64,000 bases of DNA from Facklamia miroungae (GTDB lineage: Bacteria; Bacillota; Bacilli; Lactobacillales; Aerococcaceae): the NCBI RefSeq assembly GCF_012396555.1, contig NZ_JAAXPS010000002.1, positions 124,001 to 188,000 on the forward strand. Reading direction: 5' to 3'. The notes below the pieces were generated by a model, which made no database searches, was not told where the DNA came from, and worked only from the letters and a program-made list of their open reading frames with translations. The translations under genes were made by a program, and so were the position numbers. Positions 44,099 through 53,958 of this stretch are shown piece by piece. How positions within the stretch are numbered: position 1 is the stretch's first letter; each line of letters opens with the position of its first letter.

Positions 44099-45133
44099 AT
44101 GGTAGATAAACAGAAAAAGACAGAATTAGAAATTTGTGGAGGTTGAAACGCTAAGATTGGTCCAGGCAGTTTGTCTGAAATTTTAAGCAATCTTCCAAAG
44201 CAATTTGATTCAAATTTATTAGTAGGTTATGATTCGAGTGATGATGCAGCGGTTTATCAGCTTACTCCAGATGTAGCAGTCATTCAAACGACTGATTTTT
44301 TTCCTTCGATGGTAAAAGATCCATATTTATTTGGACAAATATCAGCTACTAATGCTTTGTCTGATGTTTTTTCCATGGGCGGCAAAGTAATTACAGCACT
44401 CAATATCGTAGCTTATCCCGACAATACACAACCTCTAGATAACCTAGGAGAAATCTTGCGTGGAGGTGCTGAGAAAGTATTAGAAGCTGGGGGTATACTT
44501 GCTGGGGGGCATACAATTCGTCAATCAACGCCTTTGTATGGTTTAGCAGTTGCAGGAGTCGTTCATCCTGATAAAATTGTTACTAATAATGGTGCGAAAG
44601 CTGGAGATGCGATCATTGCTACTAAAAAGTTAGGTGTGGGTATCGTTACTACAGCACATAATAAAGGCTTAATTGATGAGAAGGCTTTTGATGAAGCTGT
44701 TGAATCGATGACGACCCTCAATAAATATGCGGCCGAAACGATGTTAAATTACCAAGTAACCAGTTGTACCGATATTACAGGATTTGGTATTTTAGGTCAT
44801 ACGATTGAAATGTGTGATAATAAGTTGACAGCTGAGATCTATGCGGATAAGATTCCTATAATTGAAGGGGCTTATCAAGCAGCCAAAGAGAATTTAACAA
44901 CGGGCGGTGCAAAACGGAATCGACAATATTATGCAGATGCGATCGATTTCCAAATTGATGATCAAGCGATGGAGGAAGTACTATTTGATCCGCAAACTTC
45001 AGGTGGACTTCTAATAACAGTACCAGAAGATCAATTAGAAGCACTGTTAACTGCATATAATGAGCAATCAATTCAAGCGGCACATATCGGTTATATGATT
45101 GAAAAACAAGAAAAAGCGATTATCGTTAAATAG
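44099..45133 (+). CDS. selD: Selenide, water dikinase SelD, itself a selenoprotein (Sec at 44144-44146)
   Basis: 344 residues from ATG 44099, reading UGA 44144-44146 as Sec16: the N-terminus is ELEICGG-U-NAKIGPG, the SelD active-site motif with Sec in place of catalytic Cys. The rest of the ATPase is complete (LLVGYDSSDDAAVYQL, GGHTIRQSTPLYGLAV, TDITGFGILGH, DPQTSGGLLI). SelD makes selenophosphate from selenide and ATP. Without read-through only a truncated product from 44171 would remain. It needs its own product to be made, a known feedback design. Stem CAGGCA/TGTCTG with loop GTT follows UGA. Confidence 0.97.
44144..44177 (+). promoter_or_regulatory. Candidate bacterial SECIS of selD
   Basis: UGA (44144-44146), then stem CAGGCA (44163-44168) / TGTCTG (44172-44177), loop GTT at 44169-44171, 22 bases after the UGA. 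Confidence 0.6.
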
Positions 45134-45156
45134 TCAGCCGAATGGAGGAAAAGATT

Positions 45157-45495
45157 ATGGCAGAATATATTGTAGTAATTGCGAGTGATAAATTAGGGGC
45201 AGGGAATAATGATCTCGGTCGTACATTGATTAAGTCATTTATAAGTGCTCTTGCTCAAGAAGAAGAATTACCTAAAGAAATTTTATTGTATAATGGCGGT
45301 GTAACTTTAGCCGCTGAAGGAGCTGATACAGTAGAAGATCTACAAAGTTTGATGGATAAAGGTGTATCCATTAAAGCATGTGGGACTTGCGTGTCTTTTT
45401 ATGAATTAAAAGATAAACTTGCAGTTGGTGAAGAAACCAATATGCGCTATATTCTTGAACAGTTACGATCTTATGACCGTGTTGTAAGACCATAG
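45157..45495 (+). CDS. yedF: Selenium metabolism protein YedF, DsrE domain only
   Basis: 112 residues from ATG 45157 (GGAGGA 7 bases upstream; an ATG at 45142 precedes that site). DsrE-like fold with YIVVIASDKLGAGNNDLGRTLIKSFI and the cysteine motif IKACGTCVSFYELKDKL (two Cys, residues around 80-83). Common YedF proteins carry an additional N-terminal TusA-like domain, which is absent. It lies 23 bp after selD. Presumed selenium/sulfur carrier. Confidence 0.9.
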   Translation: MAEYIVVIASDKLGAGNNDLGRTLIKSFISALAQEEELPKEILLYNGGVTLAAEGADTVEDLQSLMDKGVSIKACGTCVSFYELKDKLAVGEETNMRYILEQLRSYDRVVRP

Positions 45496-45521
45496 TTGTT
45501 ATAATAGAAAGGAATTAGTCA

Positions 45522-47435
45522 ATGAAAAATGTCGTTTTAGGAACGGCAGGCCATATTGATCATGGAAAGACCACGCTCATCAAAGCCTTGACAGGTATCG
45601 AAACAGATACTTCAAAGGAAGAGAAGCAGCGTGGCCTTTCTATCAATTTAGGTTTTGCTTATATCGATCTAAACAATGGAGAGCGGGTTGGAATAGTAGA
45701 TGTTCCAGGTCATGAGAAATTTATTAAGAATATGTTAGCAGGGGCTGCAGGCATCGATTTAGTCATGCTCGTGATTGATGTTAATGAAGGAATCATGCCT
45801 CAAACCAAAGAGCACGTTTCGGTTCTCAATTTATTAGGTATTGAAGATTTTATTATTGTGCTAACTAAAGTAGCTGATGTTGATGAAGATTTAAAACTCT
45901 TAGTTTATGAAGACATTCGGGAACAGTTTGAAGGAACGCCTTTGGAAAAAGCACCAATTATTGAAACAGATGCTATGACTGGGATTGGTATTGAAGATTT
46001 AAAAGCTCTGTTGGTTCAAAAAGTCGAAAACATTCAGCGGAATAATGAGTCATTACCGGCTCGACTCAATGTTGATCGTGCTTTTTCAGTAAAAGGATTT
46101 GGAACAGTAGTTACAGGAACTTTGATTGATGGCTCCATTAAGGTCGGAGATGATTTAACCATTTATCCAGCAGGTATACCGACGCGCATTCGGACCATTC
46201 AAATTCATGAGCAAGATCAAGAAATAGCTCATGCTGGTAATCGAACGGCACTTAATTTAACCAAGGTTGATTTGGATCAAATTGGTCGTGGTGACGTGCT
46301 AAGTGCCGCTCCTTTGGAATCTTCTTATATGCTTGATACGAAGGTCCAGTGTCTCAAAGATGCCAATCAAGCTATGGAACTATGGGATAGGGTTCATGTC
46401 CATATTGGGACTCGTGAAGTTATAGGTCGTCTAGTCCCATTAGGGATAGAAAAAGTCCAACCAGGACAAACAGCTTTTATGCAAATTCGTTTGGAAGAAC
46501 AAATTGCTGTTAAAAAGGGAGACCGTTTCATTTTAAGAAACTATTCACCGGTTACGACAATTGGGGGAGGAGAGGTTCTCGACCCAACCCCTAAAAAACA
46601 TAAACGCTATAATCAAGATGTGATCGATTCTCTTGAAGTCCTTGAATCGGGTACGATGTCTGATGTATTACTTGATTTCTTAGCTAATCGTTCGGCAGGG
46701 TTCACTTCCATTAAAGAAATGGCGGATTATCTTAACGAAGAAATGCGTACGATCGAAGGTTATGTAAAGGAAATGGTTGATGCGGGGGATCTAATCAAAT
46801 TTGGTCAATTCTATATGGCTAAAGTTTCTTTTGAAGCGATTCAAAGAGAAATGGAAGAAATGCTAAAAGAATTTCACCGGATTAATAATATGATTGCTGG
46901 AATGTCTTTAGAAGAATTTCGTTCACGTTTTAATAAAATTACACCTAAAGAATTAAATGCCATTATTCAATCCATCGTTTCTCAAGGACAATTTGTGATT
47001 GAAGGAGATTTGATTCGTTTAGCGAGTCACTCGATTGCAATTTCACCAGCTCAAGCTAAGGCAAGGAAGGCTATTGAAGAAAAATTGGCTGAAAATCCTT
47101 TTGCGCCACCACTTTTTGAAGAGGTTGTCGGAAAAGATAAAACGATGCGTGAAGTATATATGTTGATGCGCAAACAAAATGAATTTTATCGCTTAGATAA
47201 ACAGACTGAGATTCATATTTCCTATTATAATGAAGCGCTAAGAAGACTGAAGGATTTCTTCCAGGATAAGGATACGATTGCTTTAGCAGATTTTAGGAAT
47301 TTACTTGGTACTAGTCGTAAATATGCGCTTTTGCTTCTGGAAGATTTCGATAAGCGAGGCATAACTAAAAGAGATGGGGATGTTCGTGTGATAAATCCTA
47401 AGTATCTCCAAAAGATTGAGGAGGCTTTCATGTAA
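45522..47435 (+). CDS. selB: Selenocysteine-specific elongation factor SelB
   Basis: 637 residues. Translation GTPase: P-loop AGHIDHGKTTLIKALTG, switch region EEKQRGLSINLGFAYI, DVPGHEKFIKNMLAG. Beta-barrel domains II and III extend to about residue 350. The C-terminal winged-helix repeats (from about 380, ending LLGTSRKYALLLLEDFDKRGITKRDGDVRV) bind the SECIS hairpin. It delivers Sec-tRNA to UGA. Its stop overlaps the selA start by 1 bp (TAATG). Confidence 0.97.
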   Translation: MKNVVLGTAGHIDHGKTTLIKALTGIETDTSKEEKQRGLSINLGFAYIDLNNGERVGIVDVPGHEKFIKNMLAGAAGIDLVMLVIDVNEGIMPQTKEHVSVLNLLGIEDFIIVLTKVADVDEDLKLLVYEDIREQFEGTPLEKAPIIETDAMTGIGIEDLKALLVQKVENIQRNNESLPARLNVDRAFSVKGFGTVVTGTLIDGSIKVGDDLTIYPAGIPTRIRTIQIHEQDQEIAHAGNRTALNLTKVDLDQIGRGDVLSAAPLESSYMLDTKVQCLKDANQAMELWDRVHVHIGTREVIGRLVPLGIEKVQPGQTAFMQIRLEEQIAVKKGDRFILRNYSPVTTIGGGEVLDPTPKKHKRYNQDVIDSLEVLESGTMSDVLLDFLANRSAGFTSIKEMADYLNEEMRTIEGYVKEMVDAGDLIKFGQFYMAKVSFEAIQREMEEMLKEFHRINNMIAGMSLEEFRSRFNKITPKELNAIIQSIVSQGQFVIEGDLIRLASHSIAISPAQAKARKAIEEKLAENPFAPPLFEEVVGKDKTMREVYMLMRKQNEFYRLDKQTEIHISYYNEALRRLKDFFQDKDTIALADFRNLLGTSRKYALLLLEDFDKRGITKRDGDVRVINPKYLQKIEEAFM

Positions 47436-48826
47436 TGAAAAAGTTATTATCATCCTTGCCAAAAATTGATAAAATTCTGCAAGATGATCGTATGAAATCT
47501 TGGACAGAAGAACTGGACCTATCTTATATTAAAGAAAGCAGCCAAATTGTAATTGATTCTATTCGTCAAGGTATTTTAGACGGTTCGATAAAGGATCACG
47601 ATTCTGTAGAGTTCGAGAATGTGATTAAACGAATAGAAGAAACCCTATCCGAGAGATTGGCTCCTTCTTTAAAACCGGTAATTAATGCCACTGGAACAGT
47701 TTTACATACCAACTTAGGAAGAGCGCCTTTATCACAAACCGTGATTGATGCAATTATAGAGCTGGGACCATCCTATTCGAATTTAGAATACGATTTAGTT
47801 AAAGGTAAGCGTGGATCAAGATATAACCACCTTAAAGATGTATTGATACAAATTACGGGTGCAGAGGATGCTCTAGTAGTTAATAATAATGCTGCTGCTG
47901 TACTCTTAATGTTATCTGCCTTAACTGAAGCTAAAGAAGTTGTTATTTCTCGTGGAGAATTGGTTGAAATTGGCGGTTCATTCAGGATACCCGATGTGAT
48001 TACGCGGGGTGGGGCACTTCTTCATGAGGTGGGTGCAACGAATAAGACGCATTTAAAAGATTATCAGACTGCAATTAATGAAAATACAGGTGCGCTATTA
48101 AAAGTTCACACCTCGAATTATCAGCTGGTAGGTTTCACTGATAAAGTTGATGACCATGAGCTAGTAGATCTAGCTCATCAGCATAATATTCTCGCTCTTA
48201 ATGATCTGGGATCAGGTTTATTTATGGACATGCAAGCTTTTGGTTTGCCTTATGAGCCGACTGTTCAAGAAGCGATTCAAGCTGGTTATGATGTGGTAAC
48301 CTTCTCTGGCGATAAACTTTTAGGTGGACCACAAGCTGGAATTATTGTAGGTAAAAAAGCCCTACTCGATAAAATGCGGGTGCATCCTTTAACACGCGCG
48401 CTTCGAACAGACAAACTGACTCTAGCTGCTTTAGAAGTAACCATGCGTCAGTACCTAAATCCAGAATTAGCGCTTGAAAAAATTCCGGTATTACAAATGG
48501 TGAGCCAAAGACAAGAAGAACTCATCAAAAAAGCAGAAATGATGCAATTAGCTATTCAAGAATTAGACTCTCAGTGGCAAGTTGACCTTATAAAAGGCCA
48601 ATCGCAAGTTGGTGGAGGATCATATCCGGGAACAACTCTACCAACCATTTTGGTTCAAATCGATCATCCCACACAAAAAGCTGCTCAAATAGAGTCTTAT
48701 TTACGAGCGTTAGAAAAACCAGTAATTGCAAGAGTCCATCAAGATCATGTTCAATTTGATGTTCGAACGCTATCTAATGAAGATATTAAACAAATTGTTT
48801 CTGATTTAGATCAACTCATAAAATAA
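47435..48826 (+). CDS. selA: L-seryl-tRNA(Sec) selenium transferase SelA
   Basis: 463 residues, PLP enzyme: INATGTVLHTNLGRAPLS, LVKGKRGSRYNHLKDVL and PLP lysine in FSGDKLLGGPQAGIIVG. It converts Ser-tRNA(Sec) to Sec-tRNA(Sec) with selenophosphate. It completes the selD-yedF-selB-selA operon. Both selB and selA have usual lengths, so the bacterial Sec pathway is complete together with the tRNA at 30681. Confidence 0.97.
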   Translation: MKKLLSSLPKIDKILQDDRMKSWTEELDLSYIKESSQIVIDSIRQGILDGSIKDHDSVEFENVIKRIEETLSERLAPSLKPVINATGTVLHTNLGRAPLSQTVIDAIIELGPSYSNLEYDLVKGKRGSRYNHLKDVLIQITGAEDALVVNNNAAAVLLMLSALTEAKEVVISRGELVEIGGSFRIPDVITRGGALLHEVGATNKTHLKDYQTAINENTGALLKVHTSNYQLVGFTDKVDDHELVDLAHQHNILALNDLGSGLFMDMQAFGLPYEPTVQEAIQAGYDVVTFSGDKLLGGPQAGIIVGKKALLDKMRVHPLTRALRTDKLTLAALEVTMRQYLNPELALEKIPVLQMVSQRQEELIKKAEMMQLAIQELDSQWQVDLIKGQSQVGGGSYPGTTLPTILVQIDHPTQKAAQIESYLRALEKPVIARVHQDHVQFDVRTLSNEDIKQIVSDLDQLIK

Positions 48827-48902
48827 CTTCAATAGGTCGGTTATTTTCATTGGTTTGCAAAAAGATTACATTAGATTAAAAATTAATTGAACAAAAAATA
48901 AA

Positions 48903-48957
48903 AAGAGACTACATGTCTATGGTGTATAGCCGACGACATTTAGTCTTTTTTGTTTTT
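48903..48957 (+). terminator. Terminator after selA
   Basis: AGACTACATGTC...GACATTTAGTCT then TTTTTTGTTTTT. A weaker AAATAAC/GTTATTT hairpin stands at the selA stop (48821-48848). Confidence 0.8.
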
Positions 48958-49019
48958 ATTAAATTCCTTCCGTGTTTCAATCTAATCATAATTTATTATA
49001 TCTCTTATGACCTTTCTAT

Positions 49020-50249
49020 TTAAGAAAGGAGCTTTTTGAGGAATATATACTGCTTATTAATGAGTTGCTGCCATGAATAACTATGAATTTTATCAAAAAT
49101 ACTTGGATCAATTATTTCTCCGTTTAAGACTCTTTCTATTTGAAGACTAATTGCTTGAGTCAGTTGATGAATGAATAAAGGGATATCCTTTTCGTGGGCT
49201 TGATCTTGATCGATAATAGTAGGAAGTGGAACGTATTCAATAATTCCTGATTGATTGATTTCAGGCTTAATAAAGTTCTTCAAGGGTTCAAGCTCACTTA
49301 CAACAAGCCGAAGACCACATGCCATAGCCTCTAAACAAATTGTAGCCAAACCTTCATAATAAGATGGTAAAATAAAAACATCCGAGTTCTTCATCCATTC
49401 AGCCAGCTCTAATTGGTTAACTGCTGGAAGAAAATGGATGCCTGCAATATCCTTTTGAGCAACTATGTTCTTAAGTTCATTGATTTCTGTTTGCTCACCG
49501 TTACCTATTAGAAATAAGTTAGTTTGAGGAAATTTTTTTCTTACATTTTGAAAAGCTAATACCAATTCAAAAACACCTTTAGATCTGGTAATCTTCCCTG
49601 CAAAAAGTAATTCAATCGATTTTTTTTTGCTATTTAAAGATTTTGTCAAATTAAATATTTCAGAATTGAAGCCATTACCGGTTACTTTTATTTTTTCAGG
49701 ATTAATTGCAAATTCTTTGATTAAATTTTTACGATTTTCTTGTGAAAGAGAAAATATTAATGATAAACGATTCATATCACCTAAATATTTTTGTTTGAGG
49801 TGTGGATGCCGTCTGGCCTGACGAATATCCGTTCCATGGCTAATACCTACAACTGGAATGTCAGGATAAAGGTCTAACACTAAAGCAGTTAAATACCAAA
49901 GATGGTGGCAAATAACAATATCAGGTTGAAATTCTTCCTTTGCTTGATTTAATCTTTTCGTGAAGGCTCGCTGCCACAGCTTGATTTCATTGTCAGTCAA
50001 TTGAGAGTATACGGAGCTTGGATAAGGCATAACATCTGACATGCCAACGATAGAAAAGGGGAGTTCTTTTGAATTGAACTGAACAGGATTAGAATATTCG
50101 GCTTGCAACTTATATTGAAAAGGAGACTGATTTGCATAAATAACACCATTTAAGACACCTTTCATTCTTAGGCCTTGTATAAGATTTTGAAAATACACAC
50201 CAGAACCTGTTTGGCCTGGTAGTTGAGCTAGAATATGTAAAATCTTCAT
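49020..50249 (-). CDS. Glycosyltransferase family 4 protein
   Basis: 409 residues, GT-B fold. LAQLPGQTGSGVYFQNLIQGL at the N-terminus, ICHHLWYL and VGISHGTDIRQARRH in the acceptor half, and the C-terminal family signature SYYEGLATICLEAMACGLRLVVSELE. Substrate unknown. It is single, opposite in strand to the selenium genes that flank it, and has no visible link with them. Confidence 0.87.
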   Translation of the reverse strand: MKILHILAQLPGQTGSGVYFQNLIQGLRMKGVLNGVIYANQSPFQYKLQAEYSNPVQFNSKELPFSIVGMSDVMPYPSSVYSQLTDNEIKLWQRAFTKRLNQAKEEFQPDIVICHHLWYLTALVLDLYPDIPVVGISHGTDIRQARRHPHLKQKYLGDMNRLSLIFSLSQENRKNLIKEFAINPEKIKVTGNGFNSEIFNLTKSLNSKKKSIELLFAGKITRSKGVFELVLAFQNVRKKFPQTNLFLIGNGEQTEINELKNIVAQKDIAGIHFLPAVNQLELAEWMKNSDVFILPSYYEGLATICLEAMACGLRLVVSELEPLKNFIKPEINQSGIIEYVPLPTIIDQDQAHEKDIPLFIHQLTQAISLQIERVLNGEIIDPSIFDKIHSYSWQQLINKQYIFLKKLLS

Positions 50250-50417
50250 ATAATTCCTCCTAACTATATGATGATATTATAACGCAAAAGGAATTAAAAA
50301 ATGTTTCATTATTACACTTATTAGAAATTCAAATAAATGTTTAAGGCTTGATAGTAGAGTGTTCAGACTCAAACAATAAAGCTCAAAATATGAAAGCGCA
50401 ATCGTTTATAAATAGGT

Positions 50418-50446
50418 TTGACAAATAGGTAACCTAAGGTTATACT
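50418..50446 (+). promoter_or_regulatory. grdA promoter with palindromic operator
   Basis: TTGACA (50418-50423), 17-base spacer, TATACT (50441-50446). The palindrome TAACCT-A-AGGTTA (50430-50442) overlaps the spacer and the start of the -10, as an operator would. Confidence 0.8.
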
Positions 50447-50514
50447 ACATTCATAGTAGTGATATATTGTTGTTGCGAACAATTTTATTTCGAAATTTCT
50501 TAGGAGGTAACATT

Positions 50515-50988
50515 ATGTCAATGGATAATAAAAAATTATTGATCATTGGAGACCGTGACGGTATTCCAGGACAAGCGATTGAAGCTTGTTTAGAAGGTAA
50601 ACCAGTTGAGATTCTAATGTCATCAACAGAGTGTTTTGTTTGAACGGCTGCAGGTGCCATGGATTTGGAAAACCAACGTCGTATCAAAGAAGCTGCTGAG
50701 AAACACGGTGCAGAGAATCTTGTCGTGATCTTAGGTGGAGCTGAAGCGGAATCTGCTGGTCTAGCAGCCGAAACAGTTACTAACGGAGACCCAACTTATG
50801 CAGGTGCATTAACAAATACACCTCTAGGTTTAGCTGTATATCATGCAACAGAGCCTGAGTTCAAAGAATATGCTGATCCAGATGTTTACGATGAGCAAAT
50901 CGGAATGATGGAAATGGTATTGGATGTTGATTCAATCGCCGAAGAAATGAAATCAATTCGCGATCAATTTTCTAAATATACAGTATAA
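50515..50988 (+). CDS. grdA: Glycine reductase complex selenoprotein A (Sec at 50641-50643)
   Basis: 157 residues from ATG 50515 (TAGGAGGTAA upstream), with UGA 50641-50643 as Sec43 in [19 protein letters not shown], the diagnostic GrdA motif. GrdA carries the carboxymethyl-selenoether between component B and component C and is re-reduced by thioredoxin. The ORF from 50659 is only the part after the UGA. It is transcribed alone, with a strong promoter and terminator, which fits the need for many copies. Confidence 0.97.
50641..50674 (+). promoter_or_regulatory. Candidate bacterial SECIS of grdA
   Basis: After UGA, GGT-G-CCA (50653-50659) can pair with TGG-AAA-ACC (50666-50674) around the loop TGGATT (50660-50665). 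This needs an internal loop, so it is less certain than the others. An alternative is GGC-TGCAGGT-GCC (50646-50658). Confidence 0.4.
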
Positions 50989-51011
50989 TTAACTTACATT
51001 ATACATAAAGG

Positions 51012-51050
51012 AGGGCCAGTATAAGCAGTTTGCTTCTACTGGCTTTTTTT
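51012..51050 (+). terminator. Terminator after grdA
   Basis: GCCAGTA...TACTGGC with an inner AAGCA/TGCTT stem, then TTTTTTT. Confidence 0.93.
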
Positions 51051-51070
51051 GTCAAAAAAAGTCGCACGAC

Positions 51071-51099
51071 TTGATTTTTTACCTGTTATGTGAAATAAT
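51071..51099 (+). promoter_or_regulatory. grdCD promoter
   Basis: TTGATT (51071-51076), 17-base spacer, extended -10 TGAAATAAT (AATAAT at 51094-51099). Confidence 0.55.
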
Positions 51100-51136
51100 A
51101 AACAATATAAACTAACTATAAAAAAGGAGAATGCAA

Positions 51137-52687
51137 ATGACTCTTCCAGTATTGAAAGGTGCAGCTTATACACTTGCACATACACCAAACATGTTAATTC
51201 ATAATGGTACAACTCAATCGACCGAACGTATTACCACTCCGGATTCTGAATATCTTAAGAATCTAGACAAGCATTTACGTTCATATGAAGAAGTTTTAAC
51301 CGATCCAAACAACCAAACATATATTAACAATATGCATTATTCTGAATTGAAAAAGATCGAAGAACCTCGTTTCAAAACAAAGGCTGAAGGAAAACGTTAT
51401 TCAAAACGTGGCGAAATCATGCCTGAGTTAGAATTCTATGGTTTACTTTCTATCGTTGACGTTTTTGATTTAGTTTACCTTGAAGAAGGATTTGCTGCTA
51501 AAGTTAAAGAAGTAATGGCTGAAAACGAAATCTTCAAAGAAGATGTAGCAAAAATCAAAAATATCGAATCTGCAGAATGGTTACAAAAGCACATCGACGA
51601 ATACGCTGCAGAAGGCTTATACTATGAAGGTGAATTGGTTGGGGTTGTATCACGTGCACATGATATTGATCCGAACTTAAATGCCCATGTTATGCTAGAA
51701 AATTTAGTTAATAAAGCATCCGGTGTCCTTTCTTTACGTCACTTATTACGTGATACTGAGGACTTAAATGCTGAAGATATCGAGTACGTTATTGAGTGTT
51801 CTGAAGAGGCTATTGGCGATATGAACCAACGTGGTGGAGGTAACATGGCTAAAGCGATTGCTGAGCTTTGCGGACTTACAAATGCTTCTGGCTCAGACTT
51901 ACGTGCTTTCTGTGGTGCACCAACACATGCTTTAATTAACGCAGCTTCGCTTGTAAAGGCAGGTACTTATAAAGCTGTTGCGGTAGTAGCTGGTGGTTCA
52001 ACTGCTAAATTAGGAATGAATGGTAAGTCTCACTTTGAAAAAGATATGCCATTATTAGAAGATTCAGTAGCAGGTGTAGCTTTCTTAGTGTCTCAAAACG
52101 ATGGTAAGAGTCCAGTTATCCGTACTGAAGTTGCTGGTCGTCATACAGTTTCATCTGGTTCATCACCTCAAGCTGTAATGACTGCATTAGTTGGCGATCC
52201 ATTAGACAAGGCCGGTTTAACTATTCCAGATATCGATATCTTCTCAGTTGAAATGCAGAACCCAGACATTACTAAGTCTGCTGGTGCCGGTGATGTACCG
52301 ACTGCTAACCTAAAAATGATTGGTGCAGTAGGTGTTCTTCGCAAAGAAATTGAACGTGCCGAATTAGGTAATTTCGTAGCAGAAAAAGGTATTCCTGGTT
52401 GGGCACCAACTCAAGGTCATATCCCTTCAGGAGCGCCTTATTTAGGATTTGCCTACGATGATATGACAAGTGATTCAGATATTAATCGTGCGATGATTGT
52501 TGGTAAAGGTTCATTATTCTTAGGCCGTATGACTAACTTATTTGATGGTGTATCTGTAATTATTGAACGTAACTCAGGAGAAGTTGAAGCAGCGGGTGTA
52601 GATGGTGACTTGAAAGAAGTTGTTAAAGCAGAAGTTGCTAAAGCATTACGTCAATTTGCTGAAAACTTTTCATCAGAAGAAGAATAG
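51137..52687 (+). CDS. grdC: Glycine reductase component C, beta subunit
   Basis: 516 residues from ATG 51137 (AAGGAGA 6 bases upstream; an ATG at 51131 is too close to it). It has thiolase-like/FabH-type features: NQRGGGNMAKAIAEL, SGSDLRAFCGAPTHALINAASLV (Cys of the FCG motif), then HIPSGAPYLGFAYDD. It works with GrdD to turn the Se-carboxymethyl group of GrdA into an acetyl-thioester on a GrdC/GrdD cysteine and then into acetyl phosphate. Codon use is biased to a few codons, typical of high expression. Confidence 0.96.
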   Translation: MTLPVLKGAAYTLAHTPNMLIHNGTTQSTERITTPDSEYLKNLDKHLRSYEEVLTDPNNQTYINNMHYSELKKIEEPRFKTKAEGKRYSKRGEIMPELEFYGLLSIVDVFDLVYLEEGFAAKVKEVMAENEIFKEDVAKIKNIESAEWLQKHIDEYAAEGLYYEGELVGVVSRAHDIDPNLNAHVMLENLVNKASGVLSLRHLLRDTEDLNAEDIEYVIECSEEAIGDMNQRGGGNMAKAIAELCGLTNASGSDLRAFCGAPTHALINAASLVKAGTYKAVAVVAGGSTAKLGMNGKSHFEKDMPLLEDSVAGVAFLVSQNDGKSPVIRTEVAGRHTVSSGSSPQAVMTALVGDPLDKAGLTIPDIDIFSVEMQNPDITKSAGAGDVPTANLKMIGAVGVLRKEIERAELGNFVAEKGIPGWAPTQGHIPSGAPYLGFAYDDMTSDSDINRAMIVGKGSLFLGRMTNLFDGVSVIIERNSGEVEAAGVDGDLKEVVKAEVAKALRQFAENFSSEEE

Positions 52688-52702
52688 AGGTGAGCAATAC
52701 GC

Positions 52703-53857
52703 ATGTCTAACCAAGTGAATCAAGCAATTAAAGATGTTTTAAACGAATTAGCTCATACGTTAGAGAGCGGTCAAGTTGGACCTTCAATTAAAATTGGTCT
52801 AACCATCAATGGCTCTGAACTAGGGTTTGATGTTATGCGTGAAGCAGCTGCTCTTGCCAAGTCAGAAGGTATGTTTGAAGTTGTTCTGATTGGTGAAAAA
52901 TTAGATTGGACCGAAGAATACGAACATTATGAAGCGAATGATGAAACAGCAGTTGAAGAAATGCTGAATAAATTATTAAATGATGGAACTATTCATGGTG
53001 CAGTTACACTTCATCATACTTTCCCAATTGGTGTATCTACTGTTGGTCGTGTGATTTCTCCTGCTTTAGGACGTGAAATGTTTATTGCGACTACAACAGG
53101 TACGACTGCTACTGTTCGTGCAGAAGCTATGGTTTTAAATACAATTAACGGTATTGCAGTTGCTAAAGCAAAAGGAATCAAGAACCCAACTGTAGGAATT
53201 GTTAATGTTGATGGAGCAAATACTGTAGAACGCGCATTGAGACAATTACAAGAAAAGGGCTATGACATTACTTTTGGTGAGTCTGCTCGCTCTGATGGTG
53301 GTGTTGTATTACGTGGTAACGACCTATTATTAGGTTCTGCCGATGTTATGGTATGTGACTCATTAACAGGGAATATCTTAATGAAATTATTTGGATCGTA
53401 TACTTCAGGTGGAACTTATGAAACAACAGGATTCGGATATGGACCTGGTGTAGGTGATGGGTATGACCATATCATTAATATCGTTTCACGTGCATCTGGC
53501 GCACCTGTTATTGCTAATGCCTTGAAATACGCTTTCCAAATGGCAAAAGGTAAATTGGTCTCTGTTGCTAAGCAGGAATATGAAGCAGCTAAAAAGGCCG
53601 GTTTAGCTTCAGTCCGTGAGGGATTACAACCGAAAGCTGCAGTAGCTGAAGAAGAGATTAAAGCTCCAGCTAAAGAAGTCGTTACTGCACAATTAAATGG
53701 AATAGATGTTTTAGACCTTGAAGATGCTGTTAAAGCTTTATGGAAAGAAGGCATTTATGCTGAATCTGGTATGGGATGTTCAGGTCCTATCGTAATGGTT
53801 AGCGATGAAAATGCTGAGAAAGCTCATCAAGTTGTTAAAGATGCAGGTTTCATGTAA
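52703..53857 (+). CDS. grdD: Glycine reductase component C, alpha subunit
   Basis: 384 residues, related to phosphate acetyl/butyryltransferases: IGLTINGSELGFDVMREAA, TLHHTFPIGVSTVGRV, LLLGSADVMVCDSLTGNILMK. The C-terminal tail has the cysteine loop ESGMGCSGPIVMV, known to be needed for acetyl phosphate formation. It is 15 bp after grdC and ends with double terminators. Confidence 0.95.
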   Translation: MSNQVNQAIKDVLNELAHTLESGQVGPSIKIGLTINGSELGFDVMREAAALAKSEGMFEVVLIGEKLDWTEEYEHYEANDETAVEEMLNKLLNDGTIHGAVTLHHTFPIGVSTVGRVISPALGREMFIATTTGTTATVRAEAMVLNTINGIAVAKAKGIKNPTVGIVNVDGANTVERALRQLQEKGYDITFGESARSDGGVVLRGNDLLLGSADVMVCDSLTGNILMKLFGSYTSGGTYETTGFGYGPGVGDGYDHIINIVSRASGAPVIANALKYAFQMAKGKLVSVAKQEYEAAKKAGLASVREGLQPKAAVAEEEIKAPAKEVVTAQLNGIDVLDLEDAVKALWKEGIYAESGMGCSGPIVMVSDENAEKAHQVVKDAGFM

Positions 53858-53874
53858 TCAAATAAATTCAGACT

Positions 53875-53909
53875 AAACAGAGCTCCTCATTCAATGAGGA
53901 GCTCTGTTT
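53875..53909 (+). terminator. Strong terminator after grdD
   Basis: A near-perfect 17-bp palindrome containing AGAGCTCCTCATT and its complement. Confidence 0.9.
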
Positions 53910-53918
53910 AAGTATTAA

Positions 53919-53958
53919 AAAGGAGTGATCAATTTTAATTCATCACTCCTTAATTTTT
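53919..53958. terminator. Second terminator between grdD and the converging gene
   Basis: AAGGAGTGAT...ATCACTCCTT then AATTTTT; overlaps the end of the minus-strand gene. Confidence 0.8.

Noticed and set aside
50659-50988. Separate small gene starting at 50659
   Set aside because: It is the second part of grdA after the Sec UGA (50641-50643); the [15 protein letters not shown] motif crosses that codon.
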